Origin: Planctomycetaceae bacterium
Lineage (GTDB): Bacteria > Planctomycetota > Phycisphaerae > SM23-33
Reading direction: 5' to 3'
Length of the DNA: 64,000 nt
Assembly: GCA_021371965.1 (NCBI GenBank)
Contig: JAJFVE010000106.1
Coordinates: 28,754 to 92,753 of the forward strand
Below are positions 51,612 to 59,143 of this stretch, piece after piece. The notes beneath the pieces are model-generated. The model had not been told where the DNA came from and did not search any database. It saw only the letters and a program-made list of their open reading frames with translations. The translations under genes were made by a program, and so were the position numbers. The stretch's first letter is position 1. Every line of letters starts with the position of its first letter.

Positions 51612-53225
51612 TCACCTGCGACAGAGCTTCACGAACACGGCGCCGGTGGCGACGGTCGTGGCGGCCACGCTTCCCCAGGCCACGCTCAGACCCGTCGCGG
51701 CGCTGTTGATGCCGACGTCGTTAATCATCTGCGTGCCTCGCATCACCATGATCAGCAGCAGCGAACCGAGCACCGCCGTGATCACGAACGCCGTCAGGAT
51801 CTGCCCGCCGCGCAGCAGCAGCCCCAGCGCCGCGCCCATCGCCACCAGGATAAAGCAACTGCACGACATCGCCAGGCGGCGGTGGATCTCGGCGATGATC
51901 TTGGATCGCACGCTGGCGATTTTCTTCTTGAGCTCCGGCAGATACCGCATGCCGCTGCGGGCGACGCCTTCGTTGCCCTGGGCGATGGTCTGGTCGCTGA
52001 CGCGGTCGGCGGCCTCGACTACCGCCGGCGGGATCGACATGTCCCCGAAGTTGCGGCGGCTGTGGCGGCTGATCTGGCTGGAGGCGGACGTCTGGCTTTC
52101 GACGGCCCCCGACAGCGTGATGCTGACAACCGAGTGGGTGCCCATCAGGGGCACGCCCATGCCGATGCGGCCGGTGTTGGCCATGATGCGCTCATGCCAG
52201 GCGCCGTTGCGCATCACGGTGACGGTGACGGGCAGGAAACTCCCGTCGGGGCGCATCTGGCTGCCGAGGACGACGCCCTTGCCGGGGTCGCGCGTGGCGA
52301 CGGGCGCCTCGACCCAGAACGTGTCCCCGCCGGCGCTGAGCCCGCGATACACCCGCCCGGGCCCGAGGTCCTTCACGATAGTGTCGATGAACGTATCGTG
52401 CACCATGTCGTTGCGGATCTTGTCCAGCAGCGTGCGGATCTCGGCGTTGGAGAAGACCTTCTTGTCGGCGTCCATCAGGCGCGACCAGTCGTACCAGGCC
52501 GGATCGTCCTTGACGGGGTTGGGCATCTTGAACCGCCAGGGCTGGACCTCTTCCTGGACCTCGGAACCGCTGCGGGTATGGAATGCCATCGGCTCGACGA
52601 GATGAATGTCCACCACGTCGTCGCTCTCGCCGAAATTGGCGTGGGCCTTCGACGCCGTCACGCCAACGATCTCGTCGGCCTTCTTGACCTGGATCCCGAC
52701 CACCCCGTAGAGCACCATGCCGCCCTCGGTGTCGCGGGTGACGGTGTCGGCGTGGACAATCAGGGCCTTGCCCTGCTCGAAGTAGCCCTGCGTCTCGAGC
52801 TCCTTGGACACCAAGGCCATCATGTTGTCCTTGACGCGCTTCTGGACCAGTTCGGCCATCCGCGGCGTGACGAAATTGCTCAACGCCATCGAGATGACCG
52901 CCACCGCCACCCCCAGGGCCAGGGCGGGGCTGAGCACGTTGAGCGTCGAGATGCCGCTGGCGCGGCAGGCGGTCATCTCATTATCCTGGCTGAATCGTCC
53001 GTAGACGATGGTCGCGGCAAACAGCGCCGCCACGGGCAAGGTCATCGAGAGCATGATGGGGATGGTGTAGAAAATGAGCTGGGCGACCTGCCCCGAGGCC
53101 AACCCGCGCTTCCGCAGCGGCTCGACGATCGTAAAGACCGTAAACAGCAGCGTCGAAACCACCAACGCCAGAACCGCAACCTTCAGCAAATCGCGGCCTA
53201 AGTATTTATGCAACGTTCTAACCAC
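51612..53225 (-). CDS. lptF: LPS export permease LptF (YjgP/YjgQ family)
   Basis: 537 residues from a GTG at 53225, with GGAG 9 nt upstream. Features are TLHKYLGRDLLKVAVLALVVSTLLFTVFTIVEPL, GQVAQLIFYTIPIMLSMTLPVAALFA, SQDNEMTACRASGISTLNVLSPAL (the cytoplasmic coupling helix) and the final helices. The periplasmic jellyroll region (about 130-420) is enlarged. The presence of LptF and LptG supports an LPS-bearing outer membrane in this organism. First gene of lptF-lptG-scpA-ridA. Confidence 0.92.
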   Translation of the reverse strand: MVRTLHKYLGRDLLKVAVLALVVSTLLFTVFTIVEPLRKRGLASGQVAQLIFYTIPIMLSMTLPVAALFAATIVYGRFSQDNEMTACRASGISTLNVLSPALALGVAVAVISMALSNFVTPRMAELVQKRVKDNMMALVSKELETQGYFEQGKALIVHADTVTRDTEGGMVLYGVVGIQVKKADEIVGVTASKAHANFGESDDVVDIHLVEPMAFHTRSGSEVQEEVQPWRFKMPNPVKDDPAWYDWSRLMDADKKVFSNAEIRTLLDKIRNDMVHDTFIDTIVKDLGPGRVYRGLSAGGDTFWVEAPVATRDPGKGVVLGSQMRPDGSFLPVTVTVMRNGAWHERIMANTGRIGMGVPLMGTHSVVSITLSGAVESQTSASSQISRHSRRNFGDMSIPPAVVEAADRVSDQTIAQGNEGVARSGMRYLPELKKKIASVRSKIIAEIHRRLAMSCSCFILVAMGAALGLLLRGGQILTAFVITAVLGSLLLIMVMRGTQMINDVGINSAATGLSVAWGSVAATTVATGAVFVKLCRR

Positions 53226-53419
53226 GTTGCGATGCTCCGTCGTTAGGGGGGAAGCGGCCCAAAGCCCTGGGCGATCCGAGGCCCTCCCCCTGGGCTGATC
53301 CGCCGAAGGAACATGCTATCCTCCGCCGCCCCGCGGAGCAACTCTAAAAGACCCCCGGCACGCCGCGCCTGCCGCGCACGTTGGCGGCGGGGCTTGCTCG
53401 GCGCTGTTGTTCTCCCCAT

Positions 53420-54160
53420 TCAGCGTCCATGGCAGAGGGCGACGGTTCCGGCCAGCAGAGCGATGGCGGCTGTCTCAACGCGCATGATCGTGTGCCCCAG
53501 GCGCGCGGGCAGAAATCCCGCTTTGCCCAAAACGGTCTTCTCGGCCGGCGTCAGATCGCCTTCGGGTCCGATGATGATGCCGATCTCCCGCCCGCCGGTC
53601 CAGGTTGCCAGCACGTCCCGTAGCGACAGGGCAGAGGGATCGATCTCGCCTAAGACATTGAGCTGTCCCTGCCACGCCTTGGGCAATTGCCAAACCGCGA
53701 GCGGCTGGCGGATCTCGGGCAAGTAATTGAGCACGCACTGCTTGGCCGCGGCGATGCAGTGGCCCAGCCAGCGGCTATGCGTGTTGGCTGATAGCTCATC
53801 GCTGCCGGCTACGCTGCGTTCAAACAGCACCGGCTGTAGCGACGCTGCGCCCAGTTCCGTGGCCTTTTCCAGCAGCCAGTCCAGCCGCTTGCCCTTGGGA
53901 ACGCCAAACCCGACGTGCACGAGCGGCTCGGAACGGCCGACGCGTTGCAGATCGTCTACAGCAACTTCGGCGGAAGTCCTGCCAAGCTGGACGATATGCC
54001 CGCGAGCGATGGCGCCTTTGCCGTCGAAGAGTTCCACCGCGTCGCCGCCGCCCAGCCGCAAGACGTGCCGCGCGTGGTGCGTTTCGTCAGGAGGCAGTGC
54101 GACGCTTTGCCCGGAAAGGTCCGAGCAGTAGAAGCGCGGGCATTTCTCAGCGTTGCCCAC
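53420..54160 (-). CDS. rsmE: 16S rRNA m3U1498 methyltransferase RsmE
   Basis: 246 residues from a GTG at 54160, 5 nt after the hisB stop. The N-terminal PUA-like domain has DETHHARHVLRLGGGDAVELFDGKG; the SPOUT (trefoil-knot) domain has LEKATELGAASLQPV, ERSV, IIIGPEGDLTPAEKTVL and LPARLGHTIMRVETAAIALLA, all strongly conserved in RsmE. It methylates U1498 of 16S rRNA. It sits at the end of the his gene run and is probably cotranscribed with it. Confidence 0.94.
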   Translation of the reverse strand: MGNAEKCPRFYCSDLSGQSVALPPDETHHARHVLRLGGGDAVELFDGKGAIARGHIVQLGRTSAEVAVDDLQRVGRSEPLVHVGFGVPKGKRLDWLLEKATELGAASLQPVLFERSVAGSDELSANTHSRWLGHCIAAAKQCVLNYLPEIRQPLAVWQLPKAWQGQLNVLGEIDPSALSLRDVLATWTGGREIGIIIGPEGDLTPAEKTVLGKAGFLPARLGHTIMRVETAAIALLAGTVALCHGR

Positions 54161-54165
54161 GGCTG

Positions 54166-54759
54166 TTAGAGCTTGCCCTTGGTGCTGGGCAGGTCGCGGC
54201 CGCGGGCGGGGTCGGGCTCTTTGGCCGTCCGCAGGGCGATCGCCAACGCCTTGAAGATGGCCTCGGCGATGTGGTGATCGTTGCTGCCGTAGGGTACGCT
54301 GACGTGGAGGTTGATCCCGGCCGCCCCGGCCAGGCGACGCAGGAACTCCTCGACGAGCTGCGTGTCGAACGTGCCGATTTTGTCGCCGCTGAAGGCGACC
54401 TGGAAGACGGTGGCCGCGCGGCCGGATAAATCCAGCGAGACCTCGGCCAAGGCCTCATCCATCGGGATGCGCGCGCAGCCGAAACGGCGGATGCCGGCCT
54501 TGGTGCCCAGGGCCTTGGCCAGGGCCTGGCCCAGGCAGATGGCGACATCCTCAGCCGAGTGGTGGTCGTCGACCTGCAGGTCGCCGTCGGCCTTGACCGT
54601 CAGGTCCGTCAGGCTGTGCTTGCCGAGATGATCGAGCATGTGATCGAGAAACCCGATGCCCGTCTGTGCGGCGACTTTACCGGTCCCGTCGAGGTCCAGG
54701 GTCAGTTCGATGTTGGTCTCGTTGGTCTTGCGTTTGACTGTGGCTTTGCGATTAGGCAT
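54166..54759 (-). CDS. hisB: Imidazoleglycerol-phosphate dehydratase
   Basis: 197 residues, the size of the monofunctional enzyme. It has GTGKVAAQTGIGFLDHMLDHLGKHSL, the metal-binding DDHHSAEDVAICLG, FGCARIPMDEALAEVSLDLSG and NDHHIAEAIFKALAIALR, the two DHHxxE motifs. It dehydrates imidazole glycerol phosphate in histidine synthesis. Its ribosome-binding sequence (AGGA, about 8 nt before the ATG) belongs to the GTTCCTA repeat that lies between it and the S23 gene. Confidence 0.96.
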   Translation of the reverse strand: MPNRKATVKRKTNETNIELTLDLDGTGKVAAQTGIGFLDHMLDHLGKHSLTDLTVKADGDLQVDDHHSAEDVAICLGQALAKALGTKAGIRRFGCARIPMDEALAEVSLDLSGRAATVFQVAFSGDKIGTFDTQLVEEFLRRLAGAAGINLHVSVPYGSNDHHIAEAIFKALAIALRTAKEPDPARGRDLPSTKGKL

Positions 54760-54764
54760 GGAAA

Positions 54765-54794
54765 AGTTCCTGGTTCCTAGTTCCTAGTTCCTCG
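54765..54794. repeat. GTTCCTA-type repeat (Family A'), downstream end of S23 cassette
   Basis: Four units of GTTCCTA/G (54765-54794). On the minus strand it gives the S23 gene its last residues and TAG, and then gives hisB its AGGA ribosome-binding-like sequence. The opposite-orientation copy is at 55271-55294. Confidence 0.88.
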
Positions 54795-55202
54795 TGGGCT
54801 TTGCGATGTCGGCGGCTGATAGCTGACGCCGCGTTTCGTACTTGCGCTGAGACTCTGGATCAGCCCACGCAGTAATCGCTGTTCATCTTTACATAATCCG
54901 AGCAACCGGACAATAATCTTATCGGTCGTATACTTGAGCCGAACTGAAAGTAAAGCTTGAGTTTCGACCTCATTGCATGACCCGGCAGCCATGACAAGAA
55001 AACGGACGAAGTCATCGCGAGTCATCCGACCGCTTCCCTCAGAAACGTTGCTGGGAATGCTCACAGCCGCGCGCCTGATCTGAGAACGCAGGCCAAAGAC
55101 TTCCTCCTTGGGAAAATGTGCACTGATTCTATACGCCTCTTCCACTAGATCCATTGCCTTTTGCCATGCAATCAGGTCCTTGTAATCGCGAATAGCAGAC
55201 AT
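54777..55202 (-). CDS. Four-helix-bundle protein of the S23/IVP family (23S rRNA intervening-sequence protein type)
   Basis: 141 residues from ATG 55202 (AAAGGA 8 nt upstream). The family text is plain: YKDLIAWQKAMDLVEEAYRI, FPKEEVFGLRSQIRRAAVSI, PSNVSEGSGRMTRDDFVRFL and a LSVRLKY segment before the last helix. Such proteins were first found in the insertions of bacterial 23S rRNA genes and also occur as free-standing genes; they are related in fold to the Avd protein of diversity-generating retroelements. Here the gene sits between hisC and hisB, bounded by inverted GTTCCTA repeats, and its last residues (GTRN) and stop come from one of them. It looks like an insertion in the his operon. Its function is unknown; RNA binding is a family-based guess. 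Confidence 0.92.
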   Translation of the reverse strand: MSAIRDYKDLIAWQKAMDLVEEAYRISAHFPKEEVFGLRSQIRRAAVSIPSNVSEGSGRMTRDDFVRFLVMAAGSCNEVETQALLSVRLKYTTDKIIVRLLGLCKDEQRLLRGLIQSLSASTKRGVSYQPPTSQSPRGTRN

Positions 55203-55270
55203 CTTGGTTCCTTTCAAAAAGAAGAGCCAAGGGAAGACCGCTTCCCCAAAAAACGTGCCGACAAATGTCG

Positions 55271-55294
55271 TACTAGGAACTAGGAACTAGGAAC
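55271..55294. repeat. TAGGAAC-type repeat (Family A'), upstream end of S23 cassette
   Basis: Three units of TAGGAAC, in reverse orientation to the 54765 copy, so the S23 gene lies between inverted repeats about 480 nt apart. On the minus strand it encodes the last residues (FLVPSS) and stop of hisC. Confidence 0.88.
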
Positions 55295-56331
55295 TTCTTC
55301 ATCTCATCGACCAGTTGAGCGTTCTGCTCGTCCGTCCCGACGCTGATGCGCAGCTTGTCGTCGAGGCGCGGCTGATTGAAGTAACGCACGAGGATGCCGG
55401 CACGTTTCAATGCCTGGTAGATTTCAGAAGCGTTGCCTTTGGGCGGGCGGGCGAGGATGAAATTGGACTGGCTGGGCCAGACTTTAAACCCCATCGCGGT
55501 CAAGGCGGCGGAAAGTTTGGCGCGTGACGCTTTGACCTTTTCGGCGTTGGCGTTCTTCCAGGGCTGGTCTTTCATCGCCGCGGCGGCTGCGGCGCAGGCG
55601 ATGGCGTCTACGTTGTAGCTGTCTTTGACTTTGTTGAGACCATCGAGCAGCGCCGGCTGCGCGAAGGCGAAGCCCATCCGCAGGCCGGCCAGCGAGTAGC
55701 CCTTGCTCAGCGTACGCAGGATAACGACGTTGGGGAACTTGGCCACCAGCGACAGGGCGTTGGCGTCGGCGAAATCAGCGTAGGCTTCGTCGATCACCAG
55801 CACGCCGGCCACGGATGCTGCGAGCCTCTCCATCTGCTCGATAGGGACCAGCGTGCCCGAGGGGCTATTAGGGCTGGCGACGATGGTCACGGCCGCCCGC
55901 ACGCCGCGCAGGGCCTCAAAGGGCAGCGAGTAATCTTCCGGATAGGGCACCTCGACGAACGGGGCGTTCTGGATCTTGGCCAGCGTCTGGTAGAGCACGT
56001 ACGTCGGCATGGGGTAGGTGACGATGCGCCCCTCGCCCAAGCACGCGCGAAAGATGATCGTCAGCAAATCGTCGCTGCCATTGCCGGCCATGACGCAATC
56101 AGCCGGAACGCCCAGCGCATCGGCGGCTGCCCTGCATGCCGCACGCGCCATCGGGTCGGGATACCGCCGCAGCAGTTCGGGGTCAAACGCGTGCACCGCC
56201 TGCACCACCGCTGGCGAAGGCGGATACGGGTTCTCGTTGGTGTTAAGTTTGATGACCTTGACGCCAGCGCCCGGCTGTTCGCCAGGCTGGTAGCCTGTCA
56301 TCGCGTCGACGTTGTTTCTGAAAAAAGTCAT
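55273..56331 (-). CDS. hisC: Histidinol-phosphate aminotransferase
   Basis: 352 residues of the fold-type I PLP family: KLNTNENPYPPSP, AGNGSDDLLTIIFRACL, VASPNSPSGT, the Asp/Tyr motif DEAYADF, and the Schiff-base Lys210 in LRTLSKGYSLAGLRMGF; a terminal RISVG binds the substrate carboxylate. It makes histidinol phosphate from imidazole acetol phosphate. The last residues and stop are repeat-encoded, and AGGA about 8 nt before the start belongs to the Family A repeat between it and hisD. Order hisD-hisC-hisB is the usual one, apart from the S23 gene. Confidence 0.95.
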   Translation of the reverse strand: MTFFRNNVDAMTGYQPGEQPGAGVKVIKLNTNENPYPPSPAVVQAVHAFDPELLRRYPDPMARAACRAAADALGVPADCVMAGNGSDDLLTIIFRACLGEGRIVTYPMPTYVLYQTLAKIQNAPFVEVPYPEDYSLPFEALRGVRAAVTIVASPNSPSGTLVPIEQMERLAASVAGVLVIDEAYADFADANALSLVAKFPNVVILRTLSKGYSLAGLRMGFAFAQPALLDGLNKVKDSYNVDAIACAAAAAAMKDQPWKNANAEKVKASRAKLSAALTAMGFKVWPSQSNFILARPPKGNASEIYQALKRAGILVRYFNQPRLDDKLRISVGTDEQNAQLVDEMKKFLVPSS

Positions 56332-56338
56332 AGAACAG

Positions 56339-56416
56339 GTCCTAGATCCTAGGTCCTCGATCCTCGGATTCCGGCGTTGGTGCTTCCTAGGATCGAGGAT
56401 CTAGGGCCTAGGATCT
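56339..56416. repeat. Family A inverted repeat between hisD and hisC
   Basis: The arms consist of CCTAGATCCTAGGTCCTCGA and its near complement, around a central TTCCGGCGTTGGTGC. It provides the hisD stop (56401-56403) and an AGGA before hisC. It has the same words as 4692-4762. Confidence 0.88.
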
Positions 56417-57735
56417 CTTCTTTTTCTTACTGCCGCTGCGTGGGCTGTCAAACCTTCGCTCGTCGCGATATCGATGATATCGCCGGCATCGGCACTCAGT
56501 GAGGCTTCGTCGTAGCGCACCACGCTTGAGGCCTTCAAAAAGTCGTTCACGCTCAGCGGCCCGGCGAATCTGGCCGTCCCGGCCGTTGGCAGCACGTGCG
56601 AGGGGCCGGCGTAGTAGTCGCCGACCGGCACGGGCGTGTAGGCGCCCAGGAAAATCGCGCCGGCGTGGCGGATTTGCCTGAGGGCGGCCTCGTCGTCGGC
56701 TGTGACGATCTGCAGGTGCTCCGGGGCGAAGGCGTTGGCCGTTTCGCAGGCGGCGGCGATGTCCGGCACGACCACGGCTGCGCAGAAGCGGTCGAGGTAC
56801 GCTCCGATGGCCGCGGCTCGCTGAAGGGCCGGTAGCTGCGTTTCGATTTCCTGCGCAACTTTGGCGGCCAGGTCCGCGCTGGTCGTCACGAGCACGGCTG
56901 AGCCTGGGTCGTGTTCGACCTGGGCGAGCATGTCGGCGGCTACGAAGTCGGCGCGGGCGGTCTGGTCAGCCACGATCAGCACTTCGCTGGGGCCGGCGAT
57001 CGAGTCGATGCCGACTCGCCCGAAAAGCTGCCGCTTGGCCTCGGCGATGTAGGCGTTGCCCGGGCCGACGATCTTGTCGACGGGGCGGATGGTCGCCGTG
57101 CCCCAGGCGGCCGCGGCCAGGCCGGCCACGCCGGCGGCGCGATAGACTTCCGTCACGCCCAGCTCGCCGGCCAGCGCGAGCACCATCGGGTGAATGTCGC
57201 CGTCGGCGGTGGGGGGCGAGACCATCACGATCTCGCGCACGCCGGCGACCTGCGCGGGCACGACTGTCATCAGGACCGTCGAGGGATAGATCGCCTTGCC
57301 GCCGGGCACGTACACGCACACGCGGTCCAGGGGCAAGTACCGCACCGACATCCACCGCCCGCCGCGCCGCAGCGAGGGCTCGTCGGTGATACGGATGGCC
57401 TGCTGGTAAGAGCGGATGTTGGCGGCCGCGCGGCGGACGATCTCCAGGAACCAGTTGTTGTATGTGTAATACTGATCGTGGGCGGCCTTGATGCACTCGG
57501 CGCTGACGCGCAGGTCGGCGGCCTGGAGGTTGCCGCCGTGAATGTCTCGCGTGTGGGCGGCCACATACTCGTCGCCGTCTCGGCGCACGCCATCGATGAT
57601 GGTGCGCACCTGCTCGGGGATGTTCGATGCACCGGCCCCGCCGGCGACGAGGCCGCCTTCGTGCAGACGGCGGCGCAATTCCGCTACGACAGGGTCGCTG
57701 ACCGGATCCGATGTTGTGATGATTCGAAGGCCCAT
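56401..57735 (-). CDS. hisD: Histidinol dehydrogenase
   Basis: 444 residues, close to the usual 430. Key stretches are the NAD region YVPGGKAIYPSTVLMTVVPAQVAGV, RPVDKIVGPGNAYIAEAKRQLFG, IAGPSEVLIVAD, HDPGSAVLVT, and the catalytic Glu-His in FAPEHLQIV; LPTAGTARFAGPLSVNDFLK contains the zinc ligand region. It catalyses the last two oxidation steps to histidine. The last residues (RDPRP) and the TAG are encoded by the Family A repeat. Start ATG at 57735; first gene of the his run. Confidence 0.95.
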   Translation of the reverse strand: MGLRIITTSDPVSDPVVAELRRRLHEGGLVAGGAGASNIPEQVRTIIDGVRRDGDEYVAAHTRDIHGGNLQAADLRVSAECIKAAHDQYYTYNNWFLEIVRRAAANIRSYQQAIRITDEPSLRRGGRWMSVRYLPLDRVCVYVPGGKAIYPSTVLMTVVPAQVAGVREIVMVSPPTADGDIHPMVLALAGELGVTEVYRAAGVAGLAAAAWGTATIRPVDKIVGPGNAYIAEAKRQLFGRVGIDSIAGPSEVLIVADQTARADFVAADMLAQVEHDPGSAVLVTTSADLAAKVAQEIETQLPALQRAAAIGAYLDRFCAAVVVPDIAAACETANAFAPEHLQIVTADDEAALRQIRHAGAIFLGAYTPVPVGDYYAGPSHVLPTAGTARFAGPLSVNDFLKASSVVRYDEASLSADAGDIIDIATSEGLTAHAAAVRKRRDPRP

Positions 57736-57778
57736 AGGCCCGCCACTTTAAGCTTGGCAGGGGGGATTTGCAAACCCG

Positions 57779-57856
57779 TAAGCAGTAATCAGTAATTCGG
57801 TAATCGGCGATCGCTAATAGGGTGGTTCCCGGTTACTGATTACCGATTACTGATTA
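57779..57856. repeat. Family E inverted repeat (GTAATCAGTAAT / ATTACTGATTAC)
   Basis: The left arm GTAAGCAGTAATCAGTAAT with CGGTAATCGG pairs with the right arm GGTTACTGATTACCGATTAC, with about 20 nt between. The right arm supplies the TAA stop of the DUF962-like gene. Related words are found at 12104-12118 and in the gap at 15990-16434. Confidence 0.85.
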
Positions 57857-58120
57857 CTTCTTCCCTGTTTTCCACTCGTCGGCGGGTTTGCCCATCAGGC
57901 GGCGCAGGAGCATTTCCTCGCCGCTACGATTGCCCTCGACGAGATGGCCGATGAACTGCAAGGCGTAGCCGCCGACGAAGCTCAGCGCGGCCGGCCACCA
58001 GAGATGAAGGATCAGCAGGACGGGCGCTGCGACAAAGCAGGCGGGGATGCCCACCATGTGCAGCCAGAAGCTGGTAGGGTTCTTGTGACGGCTGAGCCAG
58101 TTTTGGAGCGGATTACCCAT
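57854..58120 (-). CDS. DUF962/Mpo1-like small membrane protein
   Basis: 88 residues. NPTSFWLHMVGIPACFVAAPVLLI and SFVGGYALQFIGHLVEGNRS hold the His residues and the GH-x-x-E/EGN motif of the DUF962 family; yeast Mpo1 of this family is an Fe-dependent dioxygenase of 2-hydroxy fatty acids. Two membrane segments are present. The bacterial role is unknown. It starts 10 nt after the mlaE stop (AAAGG before the ATG), so the two form an operon, and its stop lies in a Family E repeat. Confidence 0.85.
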   Translation of the reverse strand: MGNPLQNWLSRHKNPTSFWLHMVGIPACFVAAPVLLILHLWWPAALSFVGGYALQFIGHLVEGNRSGEEMLLRRLMGKPADEWKTGKK

Positions 58121-58130
58121 CGGGGGCCTT

Positions 58131-58949
58131 TCATTGAAGAACGCTCTGGATTGGGTGGAACGCGTTGTAGAGGGTATTGAGCCCCATGCCGACGAAGAAG
58201 TCCAGCGCGAGGATCACCACGCAACTGGCGACGAAACTTTCGGTGCAGGCCCGCCCGACCCCCGCGGCCCCGCTGGTGCAGCGAAAGCCCTTGTAGCAGC
58301 CGATGACGCTGATGGCCGCCCCGAAGAACACGCTCTTGATGAGCCCATAGAAGATGTCCCACAGGGTGACGGCCTGGCTGGCGTAGCGCCAGAAGTCTGA
58401 GGAGTTCACGTCGTAGATCTTCACGCTGACGATGTACCCGCCCAGGATGCCCATCGCGTTGGCGTAGAGCACCAGGACAGGGATCAGCAGAATGCAGGCC
58501 ATCACGCGAGGCACGACCAGCACCTGGATGGGGCTCGATCCCATCACCCACAGCGCGTCGATCTGCTCGGTGACGCGCATGGTGCCCAACTCGGCCGTCA
58601 TGCCCCCGCCCACGCGCCCGGCCAGCAGGACGCCCGCCAGCACCGGGCCCAGCTCGCGCAACACGGAGAGATTCACGATCGTGCCCATCATCGGGAGCAT
58701 CCCGATGCCTTTGAACTGCTCGACCGTCTGAACGGCCAGCACCGCCCCGATGAACATGCCCGTGATCATCACCACCGGGATGCTCAATACGCCCACGCTG
58801 TAGAGCTGGTACATCAGCAGCTTGAGGTTGCGGCGCGTCAGGGCCGACGACAGCATCCAGCTCAGCGTGCGGCCGCTGAAACGGCACAGGTCGCCGAAGC
58901 CCTCGATGCGGTCGTACGTCCGCCGTCCAAGCTGTTCGATCAGACTCAT
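58131..58949 (-). CDS. MlaE-family ABC transporter permease
   Basis: 272 residues. The MlaE signature is clear: VVMITGMFIGAVLAVQTVEQFKG, LSVLRELGPVLAGVLLAGRVGGGMTAELGTMRVTEQIDAL, MACILLIPVLVLYANAMGILGG and a terminal GYKGFRCTSGAAGVG. In other bacteria it works with MlaF (ATPase) and an MCE-domain MlaD to move phospholipids between membranes; neither partner is in the neighbourhood, apart from the DUF962-like gene. A strong promoter lies just upstream. Confidence 0.93.
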   Translation of the reverse strand: MSLIEQLGRRTYDRIEGFGDLCRFSGRTLSWMLSSALTRRNLKLLMYQLYSVGVLSIPVVMITGMFIGAVLAVQTVEQFKGIGMLPMMGTIVNLSVLRELGPVLAGVLLAGRVGGGMTAELGTMRVTEQIDALWVMGSSPIQVLVVPRVMACILLIPVLVLYANAMGILGGYIVSVKIYDVNSSDFWRYASQAVTLWDIFYGLIKSVFFGAAISVIGCYKGFRCTSGAAGVGRACTESFVASCVVILALDFFVGMGLNTLYNAFHPIQSVLQ

Positions 58950-58957
58950 CGGACCCT

Positions 58958-58986
58958 ATTGTCACAGCCCCGCCGCGGCCGGTCAA
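58958..58986 (-). promoter_or_regulatory. Leaderless-type promoter of mlaE gene (TTGACC-17-GACAAT)
   Basis: On the minus strand, -35 TTGACC (58986-58981), spacer 17 nt, -10 GACAAT (58963-58958); the -10 ends 8 nt before the ATG at 58949, and no Shine-Dalgarno sequence is present. Confidence 0.65.
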
Positions 58987-59067
58987 GGCGCAGCGAATCC
59001 GGTCTTGCAGGCGATGGGCTGCAGCACTACTGTTAGGGCGTCACCAAGGAAGCAAAGCGGCGAGAAA

Positions 59068-59097
59068 TAGCCGCTGAGGTCGCTGGGGACGCAGAGG
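59068..59097. repeat. Family B repeat, single arm
   Basis: TAGCCGCTGAGGTCGCTGGG followed by GACGCAGAGG matches one arm at 7895-7924 (reverse complement) with one mismatch. It lies in the leader region of the phosphofructokinase gene. Confidence 0.85.
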
Positions 59098-59143
59098 CGG
59101 CAGAAGTGGAAAAACGGAATAACGGAAGATCGGAGGACTTTGA

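Noticed and set aside
54777..55202. S23 gene as part of a 23S rRNA intervening sequence
   Set aside because: The flanking genes are hisC and hisB; no rRNA sequence surrounds it.
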